Shown: positions 1 through 8,367 of the stretch, piece after piece
Position numbering within the stretch: the stretch's first letter is position 1
Layout of the letters: each line of letters starts with the position of its first letter
NCBI RefSeq assembly: GCF_009696605.1
Contig: NZ_VULR01000015.1
Span: forward strand, 1 to 52,810
Origin: Anaerosalibacter bizertensis
GTDB lineage: Bacteria; Bacillota; Clostridia; Tissierellales; Sporanaerobacteraceae
Direction: 5' to 3'
Length of the DNA: 52,810 nt
Notes under the pieces: generated by a model
What the model was told of the DNA's origin: nothing
The model's input: only the letters and a program-made list of their open reading frames with translations
Databases searched by the model: none
Position numbers and translations under genes: made by a program

Positions 1-642
1 AACAAATACTATATCTTTTGATTTACAAATATTTCTTACATTATTAAATTCCTTTAAAACAAGCTTTTTAAGATCGCCTTTTGATAATTCATCATTAATA
101 TTAAAATACTCCGAAATCTTTTCTATTAATCTTTTCTGATATTTAATGATAGACTTTTTCCATACAAATGTGTATCTATTTGCATTTGCCTCTATTTTTG
201 TTCCATCTATGTAAATACTTTTTAAATCAACTTCTCCTTGTTCTATTAACAAATCTATTAATTGTTTTAATATTTCATCCATAAAAGGATAAATTTTATT
301 CCTAAATCTATTAATAGTTACATGATCAGGAGTCTTACTATTGTTTAGAAGCCATCTAAACCGAAGATCATATCTACAAGCATCTTCAATATCTCTAGCT
401 GAATATTTTCTATTTAGATATGCAAAAACTAATACTTTTAACATAGTACGTGGTTCTACAGCCGGCTTTCTACCTTTATGAGAGTAGGCACTAGTTAAAA
501 AACTTAAATTCATCTCCTCAATAATATTGTGCACCAGGAAAACCTCGTCATCCATATCAAAATTATTAGTCAAATCAAAACTAAAAGATAGTTGCATTTT
601 TTTGATTTTTGCTTTATGATTAAATTTAGTATGGTTTTTCAT
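1..642 (-). CDS. IS1182-family transposase, N-terminal 214 residues (partial at window edge)
   Basis: Reading from the ATG at 642 towards base 1 gives 214 codons without a stop. The N-terminal half contains a DUF772-like region with the motifs HKGRKPAVEPRTMLKVLVFAY, trimmed here to its key part GRKPAVEPRTML, and YSARDIEDACRYDLRFRWL, followed by TPDHVTINRFRNK and YIDGTKIEANANRYTFVWKK. The last carries the first acidic residue expected of the DDE catalytic core. The rest of the DDE domain lies outside the window. No stop is seen in this part, so the gene may be intact. The family name rests on motif recognition. Confidence 0.8.
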   Translation of the reverse strand, partial: MKNHTKFNHKAKIKKMQLSFSFDLTNNFDMDDEVFLVHNIIEEMNLSFLTSAYSHKGRKPAVEPRTMLKVLVFAYLNRKYSARDIEDACRYDLRFRWLLNNSKTPDHVTINRFRNKIYPFMDEILKQLIDLLIEQGEVDLKSIYIDGTKIEANANRYTFVWKKSIIKYQKRLIEKISEYFNINDELSKGDLKKLVLKEFNNVRNICKSKDIVFV

Positions 643-660
643 TGCAGATAAATTATACTA

Positions 661-700
661 AAAAACAGGTCTTAGAGCCAGTGCTCTTTGACCTGTTTTT
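661..700. terminator. Hairpin just inside the IS end
   Basis: Arms AAAAACAGGTC (661-671) and GACCTGTTTTT (690-700) pair perfectly. An inner AGAGC/GCTCT stem is separated from them by a TT/TT internal loop. It sits between the IS tip and the transposase start, where such hairpins commonly block transcription entering from outside. It would work as a terminator in both directions because each side ends in a T run. Confidence 0.75.
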
Positions 701-765
701 ATTTTATGGGTTGTTTATTTTGAAACAGCCCCTTTTTTATTATTTTATCCTCACTAGTTCACATA

Positions 766-1320
766 CTAAAAACTTGGTGGTGTCATAGCCCAAATAGATA
801 TACATTTTTCTTCTCCAAGATTTATATATCTATGTCCTACAGTACTATCTAGGTAGATACTATCCCCTTCTTCTAAAATATATTCTTCATATTCTGTTTT
901 AACCATTAGTTTACCTTTTATAACTATTCCACATTCTTCTCCTTCATGGGATATAAGGCCTGCCCTTGAAGAATCTCCTGGGTTTATGGTAATATATAAA
1001 AATTCAATCTTCCTATTTAGATCTGGTGTCAACAATTCATAGATAGCATTGGAATCAGAAGTGACTATCCTCTTCCTTTTATCCTTTTTAACTATTGGAT
1101 TGAATTCTGGAACCCCTTCCTCCTCATCAAAAAAATATCCAATAGATACGTTTAAACTTTTAGATATTTTCCAAAGTGTAGCTACAGAAGGGTTTACAGC
1201 GTTCCTTTCAACTTGGCTTATTAGGCCAGCACTAACACCTGAGTTTTTAGAAAGCTCTGCTATACTAATGCCTTTTTCCTTTCTTATTCCTTTAATTTTG
1301 GAACCTATATCTATTTCCAA
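766..1320 (-). CDS. XRE-family transcriptional regulator with C-terminal cupin sensor domain
   Basis: The product is about 184 residues. The N-terminal helix-turn-helix (about residues 3-60) has IRKEKGISIAELSKNSGVS followed by LISQVERN and PSVATLWKISKSLNVSI. A cupin_2 barrel follows (about 105-180), with SHEGEECGIVIKG and the GDSIYLDSTVGHRYIN segment, and the protein ends SIWAMTPPSF, as in many HTH-cupin regulators. The TTG at 1320 is preferred over the GTG at 1329, because the AGGAG overlaps the GTG and lies about 8 nt before the TTG. It is divergent from the DUF819 transporter-dipeptidase unit, so it probably controls that unit and itself in response to a small ligand held by the cupin. The ligand is unknown. 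Confidence 0.88.
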   Translation of the reverse strand: MEIDIGSKIKGIRKEKGISIAELSKNSGVSAGLISQVERNAVNPSVATLWKISKSLNVSIGYFFDEEEGVPEFNPIVKKDKRKRIVTSDSNAIYELLTPDLNRKIEFLYITINPGDSSRAGLISHEGEECGIVIKGKLMVKTEYEEYILEEGDSIYLDSTVGHRYINLGEEKCISIWAMTPPSF

Positions 1321-1351
1321 AGCCCTCACTCCTATAAACTATATTGTTAAT

Positions 1352-1360
1352 ATTTTACCA
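1352..1360 (-). promoter_or_regulatory. Extended -10 promoter of the XRE-cupin gene
   Basis: On the minus strand this reads TGGTAAAAT, an extended -10 (TGN-TAAAAT), about 30 nt ahead of the TTG start. No good -35 is seen, as expected for an extended -10. Confidence 0.45.
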
Positions 1361-1385
1361 TACTTCAGAAAAAAAAGATAATGTT

Positions 1386-1421
1386 ATTCAATATATTGAT
1401 TTTTTATTTATTATATTGAAT
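1386..1421. promoter_or_regulatory. Inverted repeat, likely operator of the XRE-cupin regulator
   Basis: ATTCAATATA (1386-1395) and TATATTGAAT (1412-1421) form a perfect 10-bp inverted repeat with a 16-bp spacer. The left arm itself lies in a 12-bp palindrome, TCAATATATTGA (1388-1399). The right arm contains the -35 of the transporter promoter, so binding would block it. Confidence 0.55.
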
Positions 1422-1444
1422 TTTTCTGTAGTTTCTATTATAAT
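1416..1444 (+). promoter_or_regulatory. Sigma-A promoter of the DUF819-dipeptidase unit
   Basis: TTGAAT (1416-1421), a 17-bp spacer, then TATAAT (1439-1444). It is followed by a leader with the RBS AAGGGGGAG ahead of the ATG at 1501. Confidence 0.7.
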
Positions 1445-1500
1445 GAAATTAGTTATTCACAATTTTCAAAATAATAATTAATTTAAGGGGGAGCTTTTAA

Positions 1501-2468
1501 ATGGTAGAAAGTACTTTAATCAGCCCTGATAACACCTGGGCATTATGGGCAATACTTACGGGAATTGCAGCTTTAAGTATCTATCTTGAACAAACTTACC
1601 CGTGGGCATCTAAGATAACTGGAGCAATTATTGGTCTTGTTATAGCTATGGCTCTTGCGAATTTTAAAATCATACCTACTGATGCACCAACCTATGATAT
1701 GGTATGGGATTATGTAGTACCTTTAGCCCTACCTATGCTTTTATTTAATGCAAATATTAAAAAGATTTGGAAAGAAAGTGGCAGGATGGTAGTCATATTT
1801 TCAGAAAGAACTTTAACCATCCTTTAATTGATGAATTGGAACGTGTAGGAGAAGATGAGGAAGCCAAAACCAGAGCAGCAGCATACTGGGATAAAAAAGA
1901 AATATCCCTTAAAGACATTGCTTTCACAATAGGTATATCTTTTATAATAGTGGCTATTTCAGATGCATTGGCTGGATTTTTAGGTAGTGTTATTCCTACT
2001 AATAATTTTGGATTATCATTACTTAATGGCCTTCTAGGTAACAAATATCTAATTATCACTACTCTAACTATGATTCTTGCAACTTATCTACCAGACTTCT
2101 TTGGGAATATTAATGGTGCTCAGGAAATCGGTACCTTTTTAATCTACATTTTCTTTGTAGTTATTGGAGTACCAGCTTCTATACATCTTATCATCACAAA
2201 ATCGCCGTTGTTGTTATTATTCTGTGCTATAATGGTCATCGTTAATATGCTATTTATCTTATTTATAGGAAAACTATTCAAATTCAATTTAGAAGAAATT
2301 TTAATAGCTTCAAACTCTAATATTGGTGGCCCTACTACTGCTGCAGCAATGGCTATTGCAAAGGGATGGACTCCACTAGTACTACCAGCTATTTTAGCAG
2401 GAACTTTAGGATATATAATTGGAAATTATTTTGGAATATTCATTGGAAATTTATTAAGCATCTTATAG
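1501..2468 (+). pseudogene. DUF819 family membrane transporter, disrupted by an internal deletion with frameshift
   Basis: Two reading frames together look like one DUF819 (YjcL-like) polytopic membrane protein. The first (1501 to about 1797) gives the N-terminal third, including YDMVWDYVVPLALPMLLFNANI and KKIWKESGRMVVIF, then runs into a stop at 1825. The second frame resumes at about 1797 with FRKNFNHPLIDELERVGE and continues through the C-terminal membrane segments to SNIGGPTTAAAMAIAKGW and the end at 2468. Together they make about 320 residues, where the family usually has around 380-400. The missing part is the segment between the GRMVVIF helix and the FRK-HP-IDE loop. The shift and loss coincide at about 1797, which points to a deletion rather than a single indel. 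The gene precedes an M19 dipeptidase by 21 nt, so it may once have imported that enzyme's substrate. Confidence 0.8.
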
Positions 2469-2489
2469 ATTAGTAGGGAGGGACCAAAA

Positions 2490-3461
2490 ATGATTTTTGA
2501 CTGTCATGGAGATATTTGGACAGATGTTACTGTTCAAAGAGATAATGGAATGAAGGATGTTATAAAGAATAGACATTTAAATAGATTCAATAGTGGAAAT
2601 ATCATAGGTGGAATATTTGTGTTGTGGATAGACCCACCCCATGATAAGAATCCTAAAAAGAGATTAGTAGAAATGATTTCAGCAACTTCTACAGAGATTA
2701 TGGGAAATCAAGATATTTTAAGAATAATCCTAGGAAAAGGAGATTTTGATAAAGCATTAGAGGAAAAAAAATTAGCTGTTATAATTGGGCTAGAAGGTTT
2801 AAGTGGCATTGGGGATAATATAGATCTTTTAAATGCCCTATATATGTTTGGAGTAAGACATGCCTCCCTTACTTGGAATGAGGAAAATCTGTTGGCTACA
2901 GGTGTAAGAGGAAATCCTGAAAGAGGTGTTACAGCCTTAGGAGAAAAAGCTATTCATTTAATGGAAAAGCTGGGAATCATAATAGATGTCTCCCATGCCA
3001 ATGATAAAACTTTCTGGGATGTATATGAAAAGACTACTAAACCTTTCATAGCTTCCCACTCCAACTGTAGAGCCCTTTGTAATGTAAAAAGGAATCTTTC
3101 TGATGAACAACTAAAAGCTATTAGTGAAAGAGGCGGCCTTGTTGGACTAAATTCCTTCAATGAATTTGTCCATTTAGATAAGGATAAACAGGATTTAAAA
3201 CATTTAGTAGACCATTTAGACCATATGGTGGATATCATGGGTATAGACCATATTTGCTTTGGATTTGATTTCTTTGATTTTCTTGAAAACAATACAACTG
3301 ATGATTTCGTAGAAGGGGATACCATAGGGACTAAAGACTTTGAAAACGCTTCTAAAACCCATAACCTAATTGCTGAAATGAAAAAAAGAGGATATAGTGA
3401 AGAAGATATTGAAAAAGTATCTTATAAAAACTTTTATAGAATTATTGAAGAGTTGTTATAG
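2490..3461 (+). CDS. Membrane dipeptidase (peptidase family M19)
   Basis: The product is 323 residues, normal for bacterial M19 (renal dipeptidase-like) zinc dipeptidases. The first metal-binding motif is at the very N-terminus (DCHGDIWTD, residues 4-12, H-x-D). Later motifs are VIIGLEGLSG with the bridging Glu, IDVSHAND and FIASHSNCRAL with the His ligands, and HICFGFDFFDF near the C-terminus. There is no signal peptide, so it should be cytoplasmic and split dipeptides, possibly with a D-residue. The start has AGGGAGGGA 8 nt upstream. It is co-transcribed with the broken DUF819 gene and ends at a terminator. Confidence 0.92.
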   Translation: MIFDCHGDIWTDVTVQRDNGMKDVIKNRHLNRFNSGNIIGGIFVLWIDPPHDKNPKKRLVEMISATSTEIMGNQDILRIILGKGDFDKALEEKKLAVIIGLEGLSGIGDNIDLLNALYMFGVRHASLTWNEENLLATGVRGNPERGVTALGEKAIHLMEKLGIIIDVSHANDKTFWDVYEKTTKPFIASHSNCRALCNVKRNLSDEQLKAISERGGLVGLNSFNEFVHLDKDKQDLKHLVDHLDHMVDIMGIDHICFGFDFFDFLENNTTDDFVEGDTIGTKDFENASKTHNLIAEMKKRGYSEEDIEKVSYKNFYRIIEELL

Positions 3462-3469
3462 AAATATAG

Positions 3470-3490
3470 CCGAAGGATTTTATCCTTCGG
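3470..3490 (+). terminator. Terminator after the dipeptidase gene
   Basis: CCGAAGGA (3470-3477) pairs with TCCTTCGG (3483-3490) around a 5-nt loop, 8 nt after the stop codon. It is followed by a weak TTACTTTATT tail. Confidence 0.65.
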
Positions 3491-3552
3491 TTACTTTATT
3501 GTGGATAAGTCTAGAATATGGACTAAAGTTATCAACAGTTTCCATAGGGTTA

Positions 3553-4263
3553 TCAATCAATACTGCAGAGTACCCTATTTCCATCAAAAATAGCCTCATG
3601 TATTCCATCTACTTCACAAATTTCACAAAAAAGCATACTGGAATTAAAGTATTTCTTTATATCTAGTATAAAATGTATTTCCATTGTACTATATTCTTCT
3701 TCATCTTCTTCAACTTCGTTGTTTACAATGTCTATATTTTTTATAATTACATCATGTTTTCCTAACATAGTTCCTATTTCACCAATAAGTCCAGGCCTAT
3801 TAACACCTGTAATCTTTAGTACTTTATATTTCTTTTTAGCTATCTTTTTTTCAAAAGAACTTAAACTCATTAAAGTGAATAGAACAATAATAGAGGTCAA
3901 CAATCCTCCAAGATAGTAACCATTGCCAATGGCTAGACCTATACCTGCACAGGTCCACAAGCTAGCAGCAGTAGTTAAACCTTGTATATTGCTACCTGTC
4001 TTAATTATAGTTCCAGCTCCTAAAAATCCCATACCACTTATTACTTGGGCTGCTAATCTTGCCGAATCCCCTGTTCTCAATCCTGTTTCAGCATCGATAA
4101 ATCCATTTATAGATACTAACATCATTAGAGCTGAACTGACACTTACTAGAATATGGGTTCTAAGACCTGCTGGCCTATTATTTACTTCCCTTTCAACTCC
4201 AATTAAACCGCCAATTAAAGCCGATAAAACAAGCCTTATTATTATTTCTTTATAACTAGTCAT
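3553..4263 (-). CDS. MgtC/SapB family membrane protein with C-terminal ACT-like domain
   Basis: The product is 236 residues. The N-terminal MgtC domain carries RLVLSALIGGLIGVERE, followed by RPAGLRTHILVSV and the strongly conserved ISGMGFLGAGTIIK segment (about residues 75-88), and includes four to five hydrophobic helices. The C-terminal 90 residues (from about KYKVLKITGVNRPGLIGEIG) look like an ACT-type regulatory domain facing the cytoplasm. In other bacteria MgtC proteins help with growth in low magnesium and acid and modulate ATP synthase. Here no neighbour points to a role. The RBS AAGGTGAT fits the ATG at 4263. It converges on the dipeptidase gene. Confidence 0.85.
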   Translation of the reverse strand: MTSYKEIIIRLVLSALIGGLIGVEREVNNRPAGLRTHILVSVSSALMMLVSINGFIDAETGLRTGDSARLAAQVISGMGFLGAGTIIKTGSNIQGLTTAASLWTCAGIGLAIGNGYYLGGLLTSIIVLFTLMSLSSFEKKIAKKKYKVLKITGVNRPGLIGEIGTMLGKHDVIIKNIDIVNNEVEEDEEEYSTMEIHFILDIKKYFNSSMLFCEICEVDGIHEAIFDGNRVLCSID

Positions 4264-4645
4264 ATATAATCACCTTAAATATTTTTTTACTTCTTTGCTT
4301 ATTATATCCCATAAAGTTTATAACGTTCCACTGTTCGTTATATTTTTAACATTATCTTAACTATTATTTTTCCTTTGCTTCTCTGCCTACTACTTTTATC
4401 CTATTTATTTCCTTTCATATTATCATCATTATTAATATATGACAATAGATAAGTATGCTTTATTTTTTTAATTTGAAACATTATAAAAAATAACAGACTT
4501 GGCTCCATGGAAATTGGAGCCAAGTCTGTTTAGGGATATTTATTCACTTTAACATAACTATTTTATTTGAAAAAGTTTATGTCTGGATTTTTTCCGTCCA
4601 ATATATTTTTAACTCTCCATCCTATTATCACAGATGCCCCCTTTA
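4264..4645. other. Intergenic stretch between mgtC-like gene and the flavoenzyme
   Basis: About 380 nt. Its left part must hold the promoter of the MgtC gene, but no convincing -35/-10 pair could be picked. Its right part holds the terminator of the flavoenzyme gene (4492-4530). Nothing coding is seen. Confidence 0.6.
4492..4530 (-). terminator. Strong terminator downstream of the flavoenzyme gene
   Basis: A perfect 15-bp stem, AACAGACTTGGCTCC (4492-4506) with its complement at 4516-4530, and a 9-nt loop. Read on the minus strand it is followed by ATTTTTTATAATG. It lies about 115 nt past the stop codon. Confidence 0.85.
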
Positions 4646-6592
4646 TTATTCTAATGTATAAGCTAAATCGAAGCCTGTTTGTGTTGCATTAGAAATTTTT
4701 CCTGGTCTACTTGCATCTCCTAAAATCCTTATATTATTGAAGTTTTCTTCTAGCTCTTGTACAAATTGACTATTTGCTACACTTCCTACCCCCAATGAAA
4801 GTACTACATAGTCTGCTTCCATAGCTATTTTTTCGTTATTGAAAGTATTTAACACATATGCTCTCTCTTTATCTATTCCAACTAATTGTCTTCTAGGAAT
4901 CATTTCTACACCATATTTTTTAAGTCTAGTAGTTATATCGTATAGTACTGATCCATGGACACCAGGACCTATTTCTTTTACCATCTCTACTACTGTTACT
5001 TCGTTACCTTTTTCAGCTAAGTATTCTGCTGTTTCTAGTCCTGTCATTCCAGAACCTACTACTAATATCTTCTTATTCTTTACGTCCATTTCCTTATCCA
5101 ATACATCTGTAGCCAATACTACATTTTCTCCATGTACTCCTGGGAGTTCTGGTACTATACTGTTTCCACCCATTGCTACAAATATTGAATATGGATCTAG
5201 AGCTTTTATATCTTCTATAGTAGGTGCTGTGCCTAGCCTTATATCTACACCAAGTTGTCTAATTTGGTATTCCATATTGTCTACTAAATTTTGTAATCTT
5301 TCTTTACAAGGTGGTTTACTTCCTAGATATACGCTGCCACCTAGATTTTCTTTCTTTTCAAATAATACTACTTTATATTCTCTTTCAGCTAATACCCTAG
5401 CAGCTTCCATTCCTGCTGGTCCTCCACCTATAACTACTACCCTTCTTCCATTGCCATCTTTTTTATAGTCTGTATATTCCACTTCATATCCTAGTCTAGG
5501 ATTTACAGCACATTCTACTGCTTTTCCATTCATTAATTGCTCTATACAGTGTAGACAAGCTATACAAGGCCTTATTTCTTTTTCTCTACCTTCCATAGCT
5601 TTCTTGCCCCATTGAGGATCTGCCAATTGTCCCCTACCTACAGCTACAAAGTCACAGTTTCCTTCTTCTAATAGCTTTTCTGCAAATTCTGGAGTTTTAA
5701 TGGCATTACAAGCGATTACTGGAATTTTTACATTGTCTTTTATACCTTGGGCTAAATGTTTCTTCCAACCTTCTTTATAGGATATTGGCTCAATAATTGT
5801 TACGGCTGATTCATAGGTTCCTGAACTTACATTTATAGCATCTACCCCTATACTTTCTAAGTATCTAGCCATTTTTATAGCTTCTTCATGGGTTATTCCA
5901 CCTTCAACAAATTCATCTCCATCTATTCTCACACTTATTGGGAATTTTGGTCCACAAATATGTTTTATTCCTAGAATGATTTCTGTTACAAATCTCATCC
6001 TATTGTTGAAGCTTCCACCATATTTATCAGTCCTTCTATTTGTAAGTGGACTCATGAATTGGCCTATTAAATACCCATGGGCACCATGGAGTTCAACTCC
6101 ATCTATTCCTGCTGTCTGTGCTATCTTTGCCCCTATAACAAATTTCTTTACAAGGCCTTCTACTTCTTCAGTAGTCATTTCTCTTGGTTCTTCCCCTATA
6201 GTCTTACATGTTATAGGGCTTGGTGCTGCTATCTGTCTTCCATCAATAAGCCTACTATGGGATTGTCTTCCTGGATGGTGAAGTTGTAAAAATATCTTTG
6301 TATCATGTCTATGGACTGCCCTTGCCAATCTTTCTAGTCTAGGTACATGCTTACCTTCTATGGCACATAATTGGTTTAGAGTTCCAACCCCTGTTTCATT
6401 GTCGATTCTAGTGATCTCTGTAATTATTAGACCACAACCACCTTTTGCTCTTTCTTCATAGTATTTAATTATTTCATCTGATGCTTCTCCTGTTGATGTA
6501 GCTAATGAAGTCCCCATTGCTGGCATTACTATTCTGTTTTTAAGCCTTAACTGTCCTATTCTTCCACTTGTGAAAAGCTTTTCATACTCCAT
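4646..6592 (-). CDS. Old Yellow Enzyme-type enoate / 2,4-dienoyl-CoA reductase with 4Fe-4S, FMN and FAD
   Basis: The product is 648 residues, full length for the FMN/Fe-S/FAD class (BaiCD/BaiH, enoate reductase, trimethylamine dehydrogenase relatives). The N-terminal TIM barrel (1 to about 370) has FLQLHHPGRQSHS and GIDGVELHGAHGYLIGQFMS. A Cys cluster follows at about 341-360 in the pattern C-x2-C-x2-C-x11-C (CIACLHC and later EC). The FAD-binding motif is VVVIGGGPAGMEAARVLAE (about residue 385), and a second Rossmann motif, ILVVGSGMTGLETAEYLAEK, binds NAD(P)H. It should reduce an activated C=C bond of an enoate or enone using NADH in the cytoplasm; the substrate cannot be told. It is transcribed divergently from a PucR-type activator. 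The RBS GAGGGGG precedes the ATG. Confidence 0.9.
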   Translation of the reverse strand: MEYEKLFTSGRIGQLRLKNRIVMPAMGTSLATSTGEASDEIIKYYEERAKGGCGLIITEITRIDNETGVGTLNQLCAIEGKHVPRLERLARAVHRHDTKIFLQLHHPGRQSHSRLIDGRQIAAPSPITCKTIGEEPREMTTEEVEGLVKKFVIGAKIAQTAGIDGVELHGAHGYLIGQFMSPLTNRRTDKYGGSFNNRMRFVTEIILGIKHICGPKFPISVRIDGDEFVEGGITHEEAIKMARYLESIGVDAINVSSGTYESAVTIIEPISYKEGWKKHLAQGIKDNVKIPVIACNAIKTPEFAEKLLEEGNCDFVAVGRGQLADPQWGKKAMEGREKEIRPCIACLHCIEQLMNGKAVECAVNPRLGYEVEYTDYKKDGNGRRVVVIGGGPAGMEAARVLAEREYKVVLFEKKENLGGSVYLGSKPPCKERLQNLVDNMEYQIRQLGVDIRLGTAPTIEDIKALDPYSIFVAMGGNSIVPELPGVHGENVVLATDVLDKEMDVKNKKILVVGSGMTGLETAEYLAEKGNEVTVVEMVKEIGPGVHGSVLYDITTRLKKYGVEMIPRRQLVGIDKERAYVLNTFNNEKIAMEADYVVLSLGVGSVANSQFVQELEENFNNIRILGDASRPGKISNATQTGFDLAYTLE

Positions 6593-6695
6593 AAAATAAG
6601 CCCCCTCGTTAGTTATTTAACTTTCTATCTATAACTTTATCTTAAATAGGAATAGGTTACTATATATGAAAAATACAATTTTAAGTGGTTTTTTT

Positions 6696-6708
6696 GTGCA
6701 CATTGCAC
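6696..6708. promoter_or_regulatory. Palindrome in the divergent flavoenzyme/PucR intergenic region
   Basis: GTGCA (6696-6700), CAT, TGCAC (6704-6708), directly abutting the -10 of the PucR gene. Its position suggests an operator, most simply for the PucR-type regulator itself. Confidence 0.4.
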
Positions 6709-6714
6709 TATAAT
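6709..6714 (+). promoter_or_regulatory. -10 element of the PucR gene
   Basis: TATAAT at 6709-6714, 20 nt ahead of the start at 6735. The upstream -35 region is T-rich but weak, as expected for a regulated promoter. Confidence 0.5.
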
Positions 6715-6734
6715 ATTATTAAGAGGTGATGTTA

Positions 6735-8315
6735 ATGACCATTAAACTCCGTCAAATATATAACAGCCTTATAAATTATTCTCCTACAATATTTTCTAAA
6801 AATAGTGAAGACCAAATATTATTTGAAACAGAACTACTGACAAATAATATAGGGACTATTGAAAAGAATATATTATATGTAGGGAAAGCTTCTTTGTTTA
6901 ATAAAAAGTTAGGAGAAATTTCTGAAGGGAATTTTTTAATTGAAAAGGATGAGGAAATTAAGGATGATTTTATAGGAAAGGATTTAAATATTATTGTTAT
7001 TCCACCAGTACAAGATTTAAATCTATTGTTCCATGAAGTAAAAAATCTATTTGTGAAAGATTTTATAATCCTTGATAGCTCAGCTATACTATTAGATGCC
7101 CTTATAAAGAATAGAGGGGTTAAGTATATAGTAAATGTTGGTTCTGAAATATTGGACAACCCTGTTATATTGATAGATACTGGATATAAAATACTGGCCC
7201 ATTCAGATATGGAAATGATAACGGAACCTTTCTGGATTAGGAATATAAATATGGGTTATTGTTCCTATGAATTTATTTCAGAGGTTAAAAAGATTAGAGC
7301 TGTTCAAAAATCACCTAATTCTAATGAACCCTTCCAGGTTATTTGTTCAGGTAGCCCTATTAGAAAACTAGTTAGCAAGGTACTAATAGATAGTAATGTT
7401 GTAGGCTATGTAATAGCCCTTGAATGTAATGAAAAATTTAATGACAATACCTATAGGATTGTAAAACTTTTAAGCAATGTAGTATCTGAAGAATTGAAAA
7501 AGAATGATGTATATAGGAATCTTAATGGAATAATGTATGAGAATTTAATTGTAGATTTAATAGAGGGAAATGTAAAGGATAATAAGACTTTAGATGAACG
7601 TATGAAATCTGCTCAATGTAATTTTGGACATAATCTACAGCTATTGATTATAGATATTTCTAACTACAATTCTACTAACAACCCTGCCAATTTTTTAAAA
7701 CAATCTTTAGATAATATACTCCCTAACCATAAATCTTTATTTTATAAAAACAATATTTTAATCCTCTTAGATTTTAAAGATGATTCTAGTTTAAGTGATA
7801 AAGCTCAGGAAAGTTTAAAGAATTTTATAAAAGAAAATAATATTATCTTATGGGTAAGTGATATTTTTGAAAATATATTAGAAATAGGCCATTTCTATAG
7901 GCAAGGAATAGATACTTTGAAGTTGATTTACGATTTAGATTTGGAAGGAAATGTATTCTTCTATGAAGACCTTAAATTCTATCATCTTCTCAATAAAACT
8001 GGATTAGATAAAGAACTTCTAAACTTTTGCAATGATGGATTATTTAAGATTATTCAATATGATGAAGATAACAATACTGAATACTATAAAACTTTGAAAA
8101 CCTACATAGAAGAAGATAGGAATGCAGTCCAATCTGCCAATAAATTGTTCATCCATAGGAATACTATGAACTATAGGCTGGATAAAATAAGGAAGATAGG
8201 AAATTTAAACTTAGATAATGGAGAAGAAATCTTTAAAATCACTATGTCTATAAAAATATTAGAATATCTTTTAAGTGTAGAGAATCTAAAACTTCCTATT
8301 CTATATAAATATTAA
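6735..8315 (+). CDS. PucR/CdaR-type transcriptional regulator
   Basis: About 526 residues from the ATG at 6735. This start is chosen because AAGAGG sits 8 nt before it, while the upstream GTG at 6726 overlaps the RBS. The C-terminal HTH_30 domain (about 460-515) is clear: LKTYIEEDRNAVQSANKLFI followed by HRNTMNYRLDKIRK. The middle (about 270-400) resembles the degenerate GGDEF-like region of CdaR/PucR proteins. The N-terminal 250 residues contain a GAF-like sensor region (VILIDTGYKILAHSD). Such proteins are usually activators of adjacent catabolic genes, so the divergent flavoenzyme gene is the likely target. Confidence 0.85.
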   Translation: MTIKLRQIYNSLINYSPTIFSKNSEDQILFETELLTNNIGTIEKNILYVGKASLFNKKLGEISEGNFLIEKDEEIKDDFIGKDLNIIVIPPVQDLNLLFHEVKNLFVKDFIILDSSAILLDALIKNRGVKYIVNVGSEILDNPVILIDTGYKILAHSDMEMITEPFWIRNINMGYCSYEFISEVKKIRAVQKSPNSNEPFQVICSGSPIRKLVSKVLIDSNVVGYVIALECNEKFNDNTYRIVKLLSNVVSEELKKNDVYRNLNGIMYENLIVDLIEGNVKDNKTLDERMKSAQCNFGHNLQLLIIDISNYNSTNNPANFLKQSLDNILPNHKSLFYKNNILILLDFKDDSSLSDKAQESLKNFIKENNIILWVSDIFENILEIGHFYRQGIDTLKLIYDLDLEGNVFFYEDLKFYHLLNKTGLDKELLNFCNDGLFKIIQYDEDNNTEYYKTLKTYIEEDRNAVQSANKLFIHRNTMNYRLDKIRKIGNLNLDNGEEIFKITMSIKILEYLLSVENLKLPILYKY

Positions 8316-8367
8316 TATGGTATAATAATAATAAAATATAAGGGAGAAGGGAGTATAGTAAGTAGCT

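Larger units (their letters stand above)
1..732 (-). mobile_element. Right-hand part of an IS1182-type insertion sequence, cut by the window edge
   Basis: The sequence holds a transposase reading frame running off the left edge, a strong hairpin outside its start codon and a terminal sequence that, read inward from 732, begins GGGGCTGTTTCAAAATA. That tip is typical of IS1182-like elements. The outer boundary is taken as 732, where the GGGG of the tip ends and a T-rich stretch begins. The other terminal repeat and any target duplication lie outside the window, so completeness cannot be judged. Confidence 0.75.

Noticed and set aside
3500-3547. Two DnaA-box-like sequences, TGTGGATAA (3500-3508) and TTATCAACA (3539-3547), as a possible origin
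   Set aside because: Only one is a perfect box, they lie between convergent ordinary genes, and no AT-rich unwinding region, dnaA or dnaN is near.
4839-5468. Long plus-strand open frame opposite the flavoenzyme gene
   Set aside because: It is an antisense shadow of a strongly conserved gene, has no RBS, and its composition is low-complexity Ser/Thr/Pro.
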